This document shows, piece after piece, positions 52,901 through 62,267 of a stretch of 64,000 bases of DNA (position 1 is the stretch's first letter; each line of letters opens with the position of its first letter). The notes beneath the pieces were generated by a model. The model worked only from the letters and a program-made list of their open reading frames with translations. It was not told the DNA's origin and ran no database searches. Position numbers and translations under genes: made by a program. Source of the stretch: Todiramphus chloris collaris (lineage: Eukaryota > Chordata > Aves > Coraciiformes > Alcedinidae); contig JANVCC010000018.1 of NCBI GenBank assembly GCA_025345505.1, positions 37,210,203 through 37,274,202 on the forward strand, in the 5' to 3' direction.

Positions 52901-55900
52901 TTCTCATGTGAAATTAGAAACAACCTACCAGGTTGGAACTGATGGTGACAAACAATTCCATTACCCACAACTGTTTACAGACTTGATTCTGTGGGTTTTA
53001 CTCCCAAGTACTCACGTTTCCAGAATTCTGGGAGTGTACATCACATAACAGCTTATCTTTTTTTGTTTGATAGCCAACGCAATACCTTTAAGTAATGTAG
53101 TCATGTATTACAAATACGAAAGGAGAGAGAATTCTTGTCCCTTCTTCCACACACCCAAAATTAAGTTGCCAGAACTTAAAACATCAGTTTTCACTGGTCA
53201 CATACATTTTACACTCTGGAAATAGTTGGGTCTTCTCATCTATTACCTTAGCAGTTTTCATGGCACATTATTTGTCTTACCTGTACACAAAAAACCTATG
53301 GTTATTTTGTACAGTTCAAAGAAGTGATTCAGACCAGAAATGACACATTGGTAGTTATTTCTTCCTTCGTTCCCACTTGTATATTCTAGAAAGCTCTATA
53401 ATATTCTTGTCTTACAGTAATTGATATCATTCAACATGTTACCCACATGTGCTTTCTACTGGGATTTCTTATCTACTATGTGATCTGACTTTCTAACCAG
53501 CAGTATCTCTGCAATACACACACAGTACCCCCAGCAAAGCATCAAAGATAGGGAAAACAAAACATCTCGTTGCATATAATTTCTCTCAACTGGAACCAAT
53601 GCTAAAATACGGAAGAGAAGGCAGGGTAAGGTATGTGCATATGGAAAACATCTGGAATAATTCCATAAGTAAAACTTTGTTGGGTTCCCCCCCCCTTTTT
53701 TTTTCTTCCCCCTTGGCAGTGACCGTCTGCACCAGATTCTGCAAAGGGAAACTCCAAAGTAACAGGCAAACTACTTGCAGATAGGACCTCTGTTTCATGG
53801 AAATAATCACCAAGGCAGCACTTCAGGAACTGTATCTTGTATCGTAAACCAGCATATATATCCAGGGCATTCAAACTGTTCTAAAATATAAACCAGATTC
53901 ATTTTTAGTAAAGCTATGGATGCTGTTTGAACTCCAGGATACTATGCTGTAACAGTCCCCAGAGAAAATTTGCTTATTTTGTAGCCAGAGGTGTATTTCA
54001 GAAACTCCAGATAGAGACTGTAATTTCACCCTTTCTATTTTGGAAAGCAAAGCATGAAGGAGGTCAACTAAATATTTTCAAACTTAACTACATTTAAGAA
54101 GTGTATGATGGGATACTTTCAACCATTGACATGAATAAATTTGGGAAAGATACTAGAAGGCTGATTTAAAGGTCTGGATGAAACCCTGTAGCCATCTTTG
54201 ACAGAAGCTGGAGTGTGTTTTAAGGTCATCATTCCTAGTGGGATTATCACATAGGGGACAAATGCAGTTTGGTCTAGCTGCCTTCCATGTCTTTTTGCTA
54301 AGAAACAGAAGCTTGCCAGTACCAGTCTGAGAAAGCACTATACCAAAGCTTGCGTCCTGATCTATTACGAACTATAAAGACTACATGATACATGTCACCA
54401 GTGGAGATACATTAAAGAGAGCAAACATGTAGCTTCTGAAGAATGTTAGCAGAGGAAAAAGGGATCTCACAATAACACACCTTACAGTAGGCTGGAGATC
54501 AAGAGGGCTAGTACTAGCTGTGTATCTAATGACAGCAGAAAAAGTTAAACAAATTGCTGTTACTCCTCTAGAAGAGTAAGTTAAGATGATAAACACTAGC
54601 ATTTTCTACAGTGCTGTGTAACTTACTTCATACCAAGAACAGAAAGCCTATCCAAATTAAAGACTGTGTCACTGAAGTTTTCCTTCTTTTGGCCAGACCA
54701 TAAGAGCAATTCAGTTGGACTAGCCTGTGACTGAGCTGTTCAGCATACAATGAAAGACAAGAAATTATGAGACCTCAAGCTTATTCAACCCAGTGGAAGA
54801 TCACCCATCCACACCATAAGAGATGCTCTGCTCCTTCTCCACAAGTCCTAAGGAGCCTGAAGGTGGACTATGAGTATATAGACCAAACCCAGAAACAAGG
54901 CTTCTGACACCACATTTCTGCAATGAATTTGGACAGTTTGAGGAAAGAAAACACATCTGACCTAGGAGAAATGGCAAATCCCCCCTCTCACAATATGAAG
55001 GGATGCCCATCACATGACCTGGTTAGGTAGCTGCAGGCACACTGTACCTATCCCTGTAAGGCCTGAAGTCCAAGAAGACCTAACTTTGCACTAACAAAAT
55101 GGTATTGTATACATACAGTCAATTAAATCATCAATTAAATCACCAAGTTATATCCACGTTATCTTATTCTCACTGTACATTTATTTTTCCTTTTTCTCTT
55201 CTCATATGTTGAGGTCTAAATCACATTTTAAATTCTTTAAAGTAAAACACTTCAAAGCAAAGGGACATCTTGTATAATATTGCTTGCTCCTTTTCTATGT
55301 AATTTGTCCATTTTTAAGAAAAGAAAAAAAAACCCAGAACTAAAAATTTTATCATATTAGTATTAAGCCATAGCAAGATTCCTATGGTTTAATATTTTGA
55401 TGCTTTTAAGTAGAAACAACAGAAAAACAAAAAAAAACCCCAAAAAAACAACCAAAACCACACACAAAAAAACAAAAACAAAAAACCCCCAAACAAACAA
55501 AAAAATAACCAAAAAAAACCCAACAAAACCACCAAAAAACAAAAACACTTACAGATTCTACTATACCTACCTGTTAAACTTTGAATTGCGTGTTGGTGAC
55601 TCTGCTCCTCTCAAAAGGTGTCTGAAGTACTACAACAGATAAATAAGGTATCAAAGAAAACCCTGGACTAACTGAGGAAGGGCTACTATGCAATGACATT
55701 GCAGAATAAAGGAATCCAGAACAGAAGTAAAAGGAAAACTGACCGTAATCTATCAGTTACAATATTAATCTGAAAAAGGACAGACCAGATTTGCAATACA
55801 TGCTTCCAGAACTACTTACTTTACTTTACAAAGTCTTGGGATTAAAAATACCAAAACCAAAACTAAAGTTAAAACACCCAAATCCATGTCTTGCCTTGTT

Positions 55901-58900
55901 AAAAAAACTAACTAAATAAAGGATTTGAAGGATTATAGCTATTATGGGAAAGATGACCATCGATACCATTTTTTTGAGAAATACACTTTAGTAAGAATAA
56001 TGCTAAAGTAAAGTTAAGTACCCACTCACAGGACAAGTCATATATTCTTCCTCAAATAAATGCAAGAAGCTTAACATGCAGTCTGATTTACACACACAAA
56101 TTCTAAAAGGGACAAGAATTCAGACTTGTGTGTTTAAAGTGTTTACTATTAGAAAGCTATAGGCAGCTGACACCCCAGTGTGGGGATTTTTTTGGTTCTC
56201 TTTAAACTTGTGGTCATAACCCAATCATAGAACAATCTTAAATGCCTAGTAAATTGCTTTTAATGACACTCCTGAACACAGAAACCTAAATTTTAGCTGC
56301 TGGAACGCATAATGCTGAAGGTACCTAAACACAACCTTTGTATCTTTAAGTCCTACTTTAAAACAAGTAAAGGAAGAGATTCTTCATAGTGTTCTATGTC
56401 TATCACACATATTACTTTTGCAAAAAAATTGCAGTGATAAGAGAAGAGGTAGAGAGGATTTTGTAATAGAAGCGAGGTACACAAATTGTTACCATCAAGA
56501 AATGAAGAAGTTTGGCAATTTTTTATTCTGTTGATGTTGGGTTGAACTACAATAAATTCAATTTTCTTACTGAGATTGGTCCCAGACCTATTTTTTATTT
56601 CTGCATGCACATGACTGCTGTAAATAAGGTATCCTAAAAGAACAAAAAAAAATACAATCTTGCTTTAAGAGTAATCTTTAAATCTTTCACACTTACCTCA
56701 TCACTGTGACAGAACATAGGAGTAAAAACATTCTCAAGCAGAGAGAGTACATGCTCATAAGCTTCAAAAAGACACCTCATAGTTTGAAGTTTCACAACAT
56801 CCGTATATGGACCTTCAGCAACTATAAAAAATTTATTAATATAAACAGAGAGCATATATAGGCATATAAAGTTGGAGCTTTTTTTCTGGTCTGAGTTTAA
56901 GATTGCTTTGAAAGCTACTGTAAGTCTGACCAAAAAAAAAAAAACCAATTAAAAGAAGCTGACAAAAAGCTAAAGTATAATATAGGAAGTGGATAAAAAT
57001 TTTTTAAATTATGACAAAAGTAAAGATTGATCATATTTAGATGAATTAAGTCTTCACTTTTATGGAACGCTGTTTAGATTTCAGTGTAAATTACTCTTTT
57101 CAAATTCAAACTTACTTCTCTGAATCTCTTCAACAATGAAAGGGTCAAATCTAATTTTGTCAATGCTTTCATCCAAACAGTAAGTCTTGTAAATTTTCTG
57201 TACTTCCTCATGAAGAGACATCTTTTCAGTATCTGACAGTTCTGGTCGCAAAATTCGATCATTGAATTCCTCTGAGAAGTAATGGAAAAAAATGCATTTG
57301 TTGAGTAACTTGGCAAACAAATGGCAACTTGAAGCAACCAATAACCAACTCACTTTCCAGCAGACACAGCAATTTGTAAAACTTTAAAATTAATAGAAAC
57401 ATAGGCTATCTCAAAATGTCAGGAAATAGTAAGAGTTCTTATTAACTGCCTTCTTATTAACTATAATTCAGATTTGTTCATAAAATTATTATTAAAACTA
57501 TACTGCAATTAAAACTCATTATTCCTTATCACAGTAAGAATAAATCCATGAAGTTGTTCCTGGCAGAAGAATGAATGAGAAGCATTATTTGTTTTCCTTC
57601 ATAAACTGCCAAATTGTAATTTGTAGTTTTCTTTTATTGTGCTTTCCAGTTCATGATAAACACACAGAGCCCAAACAGCCCTTCATACCAGTCATCTGCT
57701 TTACTGCTGCTATTTCATTCCTAAGATCCAATCCATCATAGTATTTTCCAATGCTACCTTTAATATCAGACTAACCTGAGAAGAAACTTCCCCTGACAAA
57801 ATACAAATTCTACTCAGCACAATTATTGTGCAGTCCTACTCGATTTACTGGCCCCTCCTGTTAATAGCTTTGCTGGCCAGAAAGGAGGTAAAATAAGATG
57901 TTTGATTTGTTTTTCAATTAATAGACAAAACCAAACTTTTTTCAGAGGAAGTCTACCAAAAGCCATCTGAATATTTGGTTGTTTTTTCTCAGGGTGATTC
58001 GTATTCAAAATATTTCTGTCAAGTGAAGAACCACCTATAGTAACTTGAGAGCTAAATCTCATTCTTTGTTTTAAAAGCTAATACAGAGATTTGCCACCTA
58101 TTAGAATGCAAGAGATGTTTAGAAAACAGAAAATACTGAGGTTTACCCAGAAAAAAAAAAAAAAATTGATCAGGGGCAACAGCCACATTCTGAGTAACCT
58201 TCCTGCTAGTGGAAGCAGTTCTAGAAGGGTCAGTTTAGAACACCCTGCAGGTATCATCAGCACTGAACAGGTAATCTCTTTGTAGAATTTTTGATAAGGA
58301 GGAGTCTTACTGACAAGAAGCCAAGATGTTTGGAAGGATTATGACCACATAGTAAGCACAGACATTATTTATGCAATGACTAATGATTTCTGCAGTATGA
58401 GATGAAAGTCTAATTTAATTTCCTGATAATGTATGGGCTTGGAATATGAAGACACACCCATTATTTCCTATGCAACAAGGAAATACTTGTTTACTAAAAC
58501 AAAAAAACAGTATTATTTTGATAAGCCAGGAATTAACTACTAGCTGACCAAAAAATTTGAAATAAACCACTCTTAACTTACAGAAACTTCACAGAAAACC
58601 TTTTCTTGGAAAGTATAAGGTTTTTCAAACAACACTTGTATAATGTTAAAACCAAATGCACACTTCATAACCAAGATACAAGTTACTGAATTAAAGGTTT
58701 CAACACTTTTAATGTTCCCGTTATGTTTCTGATCTCTACAGAAACCAGAATTTTAGAGCTAACAGAACATGAGAAATTTTTCATGATCAACAGCTCATTT
58801 TAGAAATACTTTAGTAACCAAATTATTTAAAAAAGGCAGCCAGAACTTTTTTCTTACAAGAATATTCTATTTAAAAATTTACAACTTTTATCAATAACCA

Positions 58901-60918
58901 GAAATAAAATTAAGACCTACAGCGCATGCCAACATTAAGGTTGCCAAAATTAGCATTCAAGAGTCAGGACATATTTAAGTAAGTGAACACAGATCCTGGA
59001 AGGTAATCTCTTGCTTAACAATGCTGCCTAGTTCTGAGACTGAATATTCCCTTCAACGCGCAAATGCTTAAAGCTTTCAAAGATCACCAAATACGCCTCA
59101 GCACATGTATGCAATCTTACCTACTGTCAGGCAGAACTGCAGTACATGGACTGCTCCTTCCTGTTTCAGGAAGTTCATAAACCGAAATAAAAGGTCTTGC
59201 TGATCTCTGATCTCTTTTAGCTCCAGTTTCAGTACCTGAGTAGGTTAAAAATGCAGTCAGCCAACTTTCCAACTTTCAGTGAGCATGTAAATAATGCAAA
59301 GAGTTGTACGACAAAAACAGCAGGTAAGGTAAAATACTTATTCAAAGCAGGAAAGGAAATAAATGTTGCCTTTGCTTACAGATGGTTTTTTATTTCTTGG
59401 CTCTGCAAATTTCTGAAGGAATGGAACCAATGAAGAAGAAGGTTCAGTTGCTTTCTCAGGCTACAGAAAAAACAAGAGGAACAGTGGGGTAAGAAAGCTA
59501 CCTTAATGAGTGAACAGATTACTACTGATTTAACTTCAGTACTCACTGGACTATCATCAATGAAGATCAGCAGCAAATGGTTGACAGTGTCCTGCAAGAA
59601 AACACAATACAAAATTAACATCAAAGAAACTCAACAAATTAGATAAAAATAATTTCACAACTATGTTACACCCAAGTTTGAACTTCTAAGTGTATTAATA
59701 CTTTAAGAAAAACAAAGCCTGGCAACACACGTTTGAGAATTGACCTTCAACAGTCTCTTCACGTATTTACAAGTCAGGGAATTTCTGAAGAGACCTACAC
59801 AGAAACATTCTTTACCCAGTGGAGGAAAGCTTTCAAATTGTATTCACGGTTACTGCAGATATAATGAACTACTAAGACTTCCACAGCTACAGTACTTTCT
59901 GCTTACAGCTAGGTGATACCTTCCTAAGTAGTGCAATTTTGCCTATTAAAAAAACCACACATAAATAAAGATGATAGTGTTACATCATCTTTGGAGAATT
60001 AAGGATAAAAGAATTTATTTCAATACTGCTGCAAAAAAGGCTGGCTTACTTAGACTGCTATAAAGACAAATACAGCTACAGTTCAAGTACTTGAGCCCTT
60101 GTTTAAATGTAGCTATGGCAGTCTGAAGGTGCTTATACTAGCGCAGCATTTGACAGGAACTGTAGTTCTTAATTAAATATAAATTCTTAAGAGACCATGT
60201 CAATATTGTATTTTAGTCAGTTCAGCACTCAAACCTGTTATAATGAACAGAAACACTGTCCACAAGATTTCTTTTTCGTTTACCCAGGCAGAATGCACTT
60301 CATGTAACTCACTGTGCATCATTTGCTTTATCAGAACATACTTAGCAGGAAAACAGTAATATTGAGTAAATTAAGATTATTCCTGGTCTCCGAAATCTTA
60401 CAGGATCAGCTAAGAAATCCATTGAGGGAAGGAAAACAGAACCAGGCAGAATTTCTCTTATCAGAAGAGCCAGGGATCTGAGAAGAAAATAAATAAATAA
60501 ATAGATCAGAACCAATACTAGATTACAAAATTTTCTAAATGAAGTTTCCAGCACCATTATATTGTACTGGGAAATGTTCTGGTATTTAATAATACCTGAT
60601 CGTGCCAGAATACTTTTAAGACCAATCAAAGAACTGTGCAAAGTGATAAGGAGGAGGGATGAAGCAGACGACTTTGGAGTTCATTCTTTCACTCTCCAAA
60701 ATTACTGTACTACACAGTATGCAGACACTTTAAAGAACACAATTCTAAATAATTTCTATACCTGCACTCTGTTGACTTTGGGGGCAAAATATAAGGAAAA
60801 AGAAGTTCAGTAAGTTTTCTTAAGTAATGAAGTTCATCTCTTCGGCTTCTCAAAGCAACATGGAGTTCTGGTCCATATTCCTCTAAAGCAGCTTGCTGCA
60901 AAAATTCTGCATTTTTTA
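25917..60918 (-). CDS. SNX14: Sorting nexin 14, spliced gene, 22 C-terminal exons
   Basis: SNX14 is an RGS-PX family sorting nexin anchored in the ER by N-terminal membrane helices. It acts in ER/lipid-droplet contact and autophagy-lysosome pathways, and human loss causes the cerebellar ataxia SCAR20. In the window 22 exons, all GT/AG, join in one frame to about 734 codons; human is 946 aa, and this part starts near human residue 213. Order seen: C-terminal part of the PXA domain (exons at 60.9-59.4 kb), RGS domain (59.2-55.6 kb), Ser-rich linker with a 27-nt microexon (52.1 and 49.3 kb), PX domain with YRRYLEF (44.7-42.95 kb), a second linker (40.2-39.9 kb) and the C-terminal nexin domain (33.0-30.0 kb), ending in a short SCWM tail. 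The upstream exons for the membrane helices and start of PXA lie beyond 64000. The assignment is very secure. Confidence 0.97.
27245..27784 (+). mobile_element. Probable solo LTR (unclassified ERV)
   Basis: The right half looks like an LTR: a TATA-like GGATAAAATGC near 27646, then TATAATAAATTGCTGCTT with a poly(A) signal at 27718-27723, and about 60 bases later an end TTTTTAACA. No primer-binding site or internal genes follow. The left edge is uncertain; a clear TG start and target duplication were not found. Confidence 0.5.
27949..28945 (-). mobile_element. CR1 LINE, about 1 kb, reverse-transcriptase remnant
   Basis: Begins TATGGAATCATGGCATGGTT (3' end, antisense reading) and continues for about 1 kb. 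On the - strand a remnant of the reverse transcriptase is readable ([18 protein letters not shown], then [10 protein letters not shown]), where the usual FADDTK catalytic stretch is altered. 5'-truncated and inactive. A long + strand frame across it (27725-28438) is an antisense artefact. Confidence 0.9.
30000..30056 (-). CDS. SNX14: SNX14 exon w21 (nexin C domain end)
   Basis: 57 nt, phase 0 at both ends, acceptor TTCTTTTAG, donor AAG/GTACGTG. It encodes [19 protein letters not shown], which closes the nexin C domain. Confidence 0.95.
30212..30303 (-). CDS. SNX14: SNX14 exon w20 (nexin C domain)
   Basis: 92 nt, acceptor TGGTCTAG, donor CAG/GTAACTC. It encodes [20 protein letters not shown] and then [11 protein letters not shown]. 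Confidence 0.95.
30304..32146 (-). other. SNX14: SNX14 introns flanking exon w19
   Basis: Two introns (30304-30985 and 31082-32146), both AT-rich. An A8-CCC tract followed by an A/C-rich stretch lies at 31103-31140. No mobile element was recognised. Confidence 0.8.
30986..31081 (-). CDS. SNX14: SNX14 exon w19 (nexin C domain)
   Basis: 96 nt, acceptor TTCACTGCAG, donor CCAG/GTTCTG. It encodes [20 protein letters not shown] and then [12 protein letters not shown]. Highly similar to human ([17 protein letters not shown]). Confidence 0.95.
32147..32311 (-). CDS. SNX14: SNX14 exon w18 (nexin C domain)
   Basis: 165 nt, acceptor CTTTGCAG, donor AGAG/GTTAGT. It encodes [20 protein letters not shown], then [20 protein letters not shown], then [15 protein letters not shown]. 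This is the core of the C-terminal nexin domain, a helical region that in human SNX14 binds lipid droplets. Confidence 0.96.
32312..32950 (-). other. SNX14: SNX14 intron between exons w17 and w18
   Basis: 639-base intron with an A/C-rich stretch (about 32380-32515) running directly into an 18-base G run. No repeat family was recognised. Confidence 0.85.
32380..32533. repeat. A/C-rich tract ending in G18
   Basis: A low-complexity A/C-rich stretch runs to ACACACACAAAAAATG and is followed by 18 consecutive G (32516-32533). On the SNX14 sense strand this is a C run followed by G/T-rich sequence. Confidence 0.9.
32951..33074 (-). CDS. SNX14: SNX14 exon w17 (nexin C-terminal region)
   Basis: 124 nt, after a 6.8 kb intron. 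The acceptor is TTATTTTTAG and the donor ATTG/GTAAG. It encodes [20 protein letters not shown] and then [20 protein letters not shown]. Confidence 0.95.
33140..33296. repeat. T/G-rich tract ending in C19
   Basis: T/G-rich low-complexity sequence (GGTTTGG and TTTTGG motifs) followed by 19 consecutive C (33278-33296). Open frames here are compositional artefacts. Confidence 0.9.
38795..39065 (-). mobile_element. Ancient CR1/L3-like LINE fragment
   Basis: TGAATTTGTCCAGTCTCACC, then GGCAAGCAGTCCCACAAACC, then TTTTGTTTTGAACCTGGCTC and TTCATTTGATGCCTCTTAGG follow the order of the old amniote CR1/L3 3' region read antisense. Diverged, non-coding. Confidence 0.5.
39890..40009 (-). CDS. SNX14: SNX14 exon w16 (PX to nexin-C linker)
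   Basis: 120 nt, acceptor TTATTTCAG, donor AAG/GTACAG. It encodes [20 protein letters not shown] and then [20 protein letters not shown], a Pro/Ser-rich linker before the C-terminal domain. It is in frame at both ends. Confidence 0.95.
40166..40206 (-). CDS. SNX14: SNX14 exon w15 (linker)
   Basis: Small 41-nt exon, acceptor CTAATTACAG, donor GAG/GTAAG. It encodes [13 protein letters not shown], identical to the human segment as I recall it. It is too short to show as an open frame by itself. Confidence 0.94.
42060..42412 (+). mobile_element. CR1 LINE, internally deleted
   Basis: Readable as the end of the reverse transcriptase ([20 protein letters not shown] and [15 protein letters not shown]) down to GADLLE near 42265. 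It then jumps to the extreme 3' segment ([18 protein letters not shown]) and ends in CCATTCTATGATTCTC. Several hundred bases normally between these parts are missing. Antisense to SNX14. Confidence 0.85.
42699..42815 (-). mobile_element. CR1 LINE 3' fragment
   Basis: TTAGAATCACAAAACAGT followed by GACCTTAAGAGTCACCCAG and CCATGGGCAGAGACACCTCC is the CR1 3' end (subfamily with CCATGGGCAGGGACACC). Very short copy. Confidence 0.8.
42953..43064 (-). CDS. SNX14: SNX14 exon w14 (PX domain end)
   Basis: 112 nt, acceptor TGTCTCAAAG, donor CTTG/GTATGT. It encodes [20 protein letters not shown] and then [17 protein letters not shown], the last PX helices and following segment. Confidence 0.95.
43350..43450 (-). 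CDS. SNX14: SNX14 exon w13 (PX domain)
   Basis: 101 nt, acceptor CTTTTATTAG, donor CAG/GTATCA. It encodes [20 protein letters not shown] and then [13 protein letters not shown], the Pro-containing loop and the following helix with the conserved basic pair of PX domains. Confidence 0.95.
43574..43657 (-). CDS. SNX14: SNX14 exon w12 (PX domain, RRYLEF)
   Basis: 84 nt, acceptor TTTTCCCCAG, donor CACG/GTATG. It encodes [20 protein letters not shown] and then SKLTEFH. RRYLEF is the PX counterpart of the R-R/K-Y/F-S-D-F phosphoinositide-contact motif. Confidence 0.96.
43658..44583 (-). other. SNX14: SNX14 intron between exons w11 and w12
   Basis: 926-base AT-rich intron with T14 and A10 runs near 44307 and 44222. 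No mobile element was seen. Confidence 0.8.
44584..44785 (-). CDS. SNX14: SNX14 exon w11 (PX domain start)
   Basis: 202 nt, the longest exon seen; the acceptor ends TTTACAG and the donor is GCAG/GTATG. It encodes [20 protein letters not shown], then [20 protein letters not shown], then [16 protein letters not shown]. An acidic stretch precedes the first strands of the PX domain. Confidence 0.96.
44786..49244 (-). other. SNX14: SNX14 intron between exons w10 and w11
   Basis: 4.5 kb intron. No CR1 or LTR was recognised. A moderately GC-rich stretch at about 45110-45480 and another at about 45960-46090 stand out from the AT-rich background but match no family I know. A 12-base G/A-rich run lies near 45070. 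Confidence 0.75.
49245..49377 (-). CDS. SNX14: SNX14 exon w10 (Ser-rich linker)
   Basis: 133 nt, acceptor TAATCCTAG, donor TTT/GTGAGT. It encodes [20 protein letters not shown] and then [20 protein letters not shown] to EDDF. Basic and Ser-rich, between the RGS and PX domains. The NLNEG stretch differs from human GVAEG. Confidence 0.95.
49378..52089 (-). other. SNX14: SNX14 intron upstream of exon w10
   Basis: 2.7 kb AT-rich intron on the downstream side of the 27-nt microexon. No mobile element or RNA gene was seen. Confidence 0.8.
52090..52116 (-). CDS. SNX14: SNX14 exon w9, 27-nt microexon
   Basis: 27 nt, acceptor TTGTTGCAG, donor CCG/GTAAG. It encodes SSLSLDDF, with split Arg codons at both ends, matching human SLSLDDFR. 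It is isolated between introns of 2.7 and 3.5 kb. The length is a multiple of three and the phase symmetric, so it can be included or skipped without changing frame. Confidence 0.93.
52628..52651. repeat. TA dinucleotide microsatellite
   Basis: About 11-12 TA units within a SNX14 intron, preceded by related TATATG sequence. Confidence 0.9.
55425..55550. repeat. A/C-rich low-complexity tract
   Basis: About 125 bases made almost only of A with C and CC/CCC interruptions on the + strand, i.e. T/G-rich on the SNX14 sense strand just downstream of the donor of exon w8. Confidence 0.9.
55571..55629 (-). CDS. SNX14: SNX14 exon w8 (linker)
   Basis: 59 nt, acceptor CTGTTGTAG, donor CAG/GTAGG. It encodes [19 protein letters not shown] and leaves AG of an Arg codon. 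It starts the RGS-PX linker. Confidence 0.94.
55630..56696 (-). other. SNX14: SNX14 intron between exons w7 and w8
   Basis: 1.07 kb AT-rich intron; nothing recognisable. Confidence 0.8.
56697..56821 (-). CDS. SNX14: SNX14 exon w7 (RGS domain end)
   Basis: 125 nt, acceptor TTTTATAG, donor GAG/GTAAGT. It encodes [20 protein letters not shown] and then [20 protein letters not shown], the final RGS helices. Near-identical to human. Confidence 0.96.
57116..57271 (-). CDS. SNX14: SNX14 exon w6 (RGS domain)
   Basis: 156 nt, acceptor ACTTCTCAG, donor GAA/GTAAGT. It encodes [20 protein letters not shown] through [20 protein letters not shown] to EEIQR, the core of the RGS domain. The last base joins the next exon to give Ile, as in human. 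Confidence 0.96.
57272..59120 (-). other. SNX14: SNX14 intron between exons w5 and w6
   Basis: 1.85 kb AT-rich intron with an A15 run near 58150; nothing else recognisable. Confidence 0.8.
59121..59235 (-). CDS. SNX14: SNX14 exon w5 (RGS domain start)
   Basis: 115 nt, acceptor CTACTCAG, donor GTAG/GTAAG. It encodes [20 protein letters not shown] and then [18 protein letters not shown]. This is the first helices of the RGS domain, which in human SNX14 is thought to lack GAP activity. Confidence 0.95.
59380..59460 (-). CDS. SNX14: SNX14 exon w4 (PXA-RGS linker)
   Basis: 81 nt, phase 0 at both ends, acceptor TTTTCTGTAG, donor TCT/GTAAGC. It encodes [20 protein letters not shown] and then PRNKKPS, the linker between the PXA and RGS domains. 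Confidence 0.95.
59547..59591 (-). CDS. SNX14: SNX14 exon w3
   Basis: Short 45-nt in-frame exon, acceptor TTCTTGCAG, donor CCA/GTGAGT. It encodes [15 protein letters not shown] at the C-terminal end of the PXA domain. At 15 codons it is removable without a frame shift. Confidence 0.95.
59592..60401 (-). other. SNX14: SNX14 intron between exons w2 and w3
   Basis: 810-base AT-rich intron; nothing recognisable. Confidence 0.8.
60402..60477 (-). CDS. SNX14: SNX14 exon w2 (PXA domain)
   Basis: 76 nt, acceptor TTCTCAG, donor CCT/GTAAG. It encodes [20 protein letters not shown] and then FLADP, the conserved LxREIL segment typical of PXA domains. Confidence 0.96.
60762..60918 (-). CDS. SNX14: SNX14 exon w1 (PXA domain)
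   Basis: First SNX14 exon in transcription order within the window. The acceptor is TTCCTTGCAG and the donor CAG/GTATAG. It encodes [20 protein letters not shown] and then [20 protein letters not shown] to STECR, nearly identical to human. It begins with two bases of a split Val codon, so at least one more coding exon lies upstream, outside the window. Confidence 0.96.
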
Positions 60919-61626
60919 CTGCAAGGAAAAAACAACATTATGAGTTTTTTCAGCTTTTTCTAATTGTGAAATAAGAGGCGTTTCATTTGAGCTACAAAGT
61001 TAATAACTTCAGTATCTACACAACTGCCAAAGGGACATAATGTGGAAATTTTACAAAAGAACCTTGGCTTAGACTTTGAAGCCTGGCTCTGTAAAAATAA
61101 AACCTCACATTGAAATGAGAATTTCTTCACCAAACGATTGCAGTTTCCAGAATGTTTTCTCATTTATAATTACTGAAGGGCTCAAGATCTTGATTCTTCT
61201 AAAACACTGTATTGCCCAAAGTCTGCCTTGTACTTTTTTTTTTTCCATGAACTCTGATTTCACAATCAGGCTTCTACCAATTGACTTGTTCTACAACACA
61301 ATTTGAAATTGGCTTAAGCTTTTATTCAATCCCGTTACATCCGTTTCCTGGTTAGAGCATTTAGAAACAAAATATGAAGGACATGTATTTTAAACACAGA
61401 GTAAATTAATCCAAAACCAGCACAGGGATCTGCAAGTGTGTTGCCTCTTACAAGCAGCTGTTTGGAGTTGAAAGAATACCTGCTTTATCAGATTAAAAAA
61501 CATACATATTAATCAGAAGCAACAACATTACAGTCTTTCAAATCACTTCAAAGGCGGTAATAAGTCTCAGGTAGCTGCACTAGCAATTCAGCACAGCCTC
61601 ATGCCAAGAACCTCACCAGGCACAGG

Positions 61627-61969
61627 TCACAGAATCACAGAATGGTAGGGGTTGGAAGGGAGCTCTGGAGATCATCGAGTCCAACTGCCCTGCCAGAGCA
61701 GGAACACCCAGGGCAGGCCACACGGGAACAGATCCAGGTGGGTCTTGAAAGTCTCTAGAGAAGGAGACTCCCCAACCTCTCTGGGCAGCCTGTTCCAGGG
61801 CTCTGTCACTCTCACAGTGAAGTTTTAACTCATGTTGAGGTGGAACTTCCTGCGTTTCACCTTGTTACCATTACCTCTCGTCCTATAAGAAGGCACCACT
61901 GAAAAGAAACTGGTCCCTTCTACTTGACACCCACCCTTCAGATATTTGGAAACATTAATAAGATCCCCT
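61627..61969 (-). mobile_element. CR1 LINE 3' fragment
   Basis: TCACAGAATCACAGAATGGT then GGGGTTGGAAGGGAGCTCTG and the standard 3' region; ends near AACATTAATAAGATCC. A short imperfect repeat of that end (AAACATTAACAAGATTCC) follows at about 61974-61991. Sense with SNX14. Confidence 0.85.
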
Positions 61970-62267
61970 GTAAACATTAACAAGATTCCAAATAATACCT
62001 AACACATACCTGTTACCTAGAAGGTTAAAGCTTGTTTACAGAATACTGAATGTTAGTTCCAAAGCCTGCTGATTTGCCTACACAACCAAGAACCTTAAGT
62101 GGCATTAACTGATGTGGGGGGTGCAGGAATGTATATTGCCTGATAAATCTGCCTAGTTGGAGTCACTAAAAGCAGAGGGAATGAATGTGTGTTCTCCGTC
62201 AAGGACAGGTAATGAATCATGGAGATGTCTGTGCAAATCCTGAGGAATTACTACGAGACACAAGGGT

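Larger units (their letters stand above)
52117..55570 (-). other. SNX14: SNX14 intron upstream of the microexon
   Basis: 3.5 kb AT-rich intron with a TA dinucleotide run (52628-52651) and an A/C-rich tract close to its 5' splice site (55425-55550). No mobile element was recognised. Confidence 0.8.

Noticed and set aside
54153-54338. 61-codon - strand frame with a CPLC motif (CICPLCDNP), RING or zinc-finger-like at first sight
   Set aside because: Too short, with no complete metal-binding pattern and no exon context.
55363-55642. Frames rich in Phe/Val/Leu (-) or Lys/Thr (+)
   Set aside because: Produced by the A/C-rich low-complexity tract.
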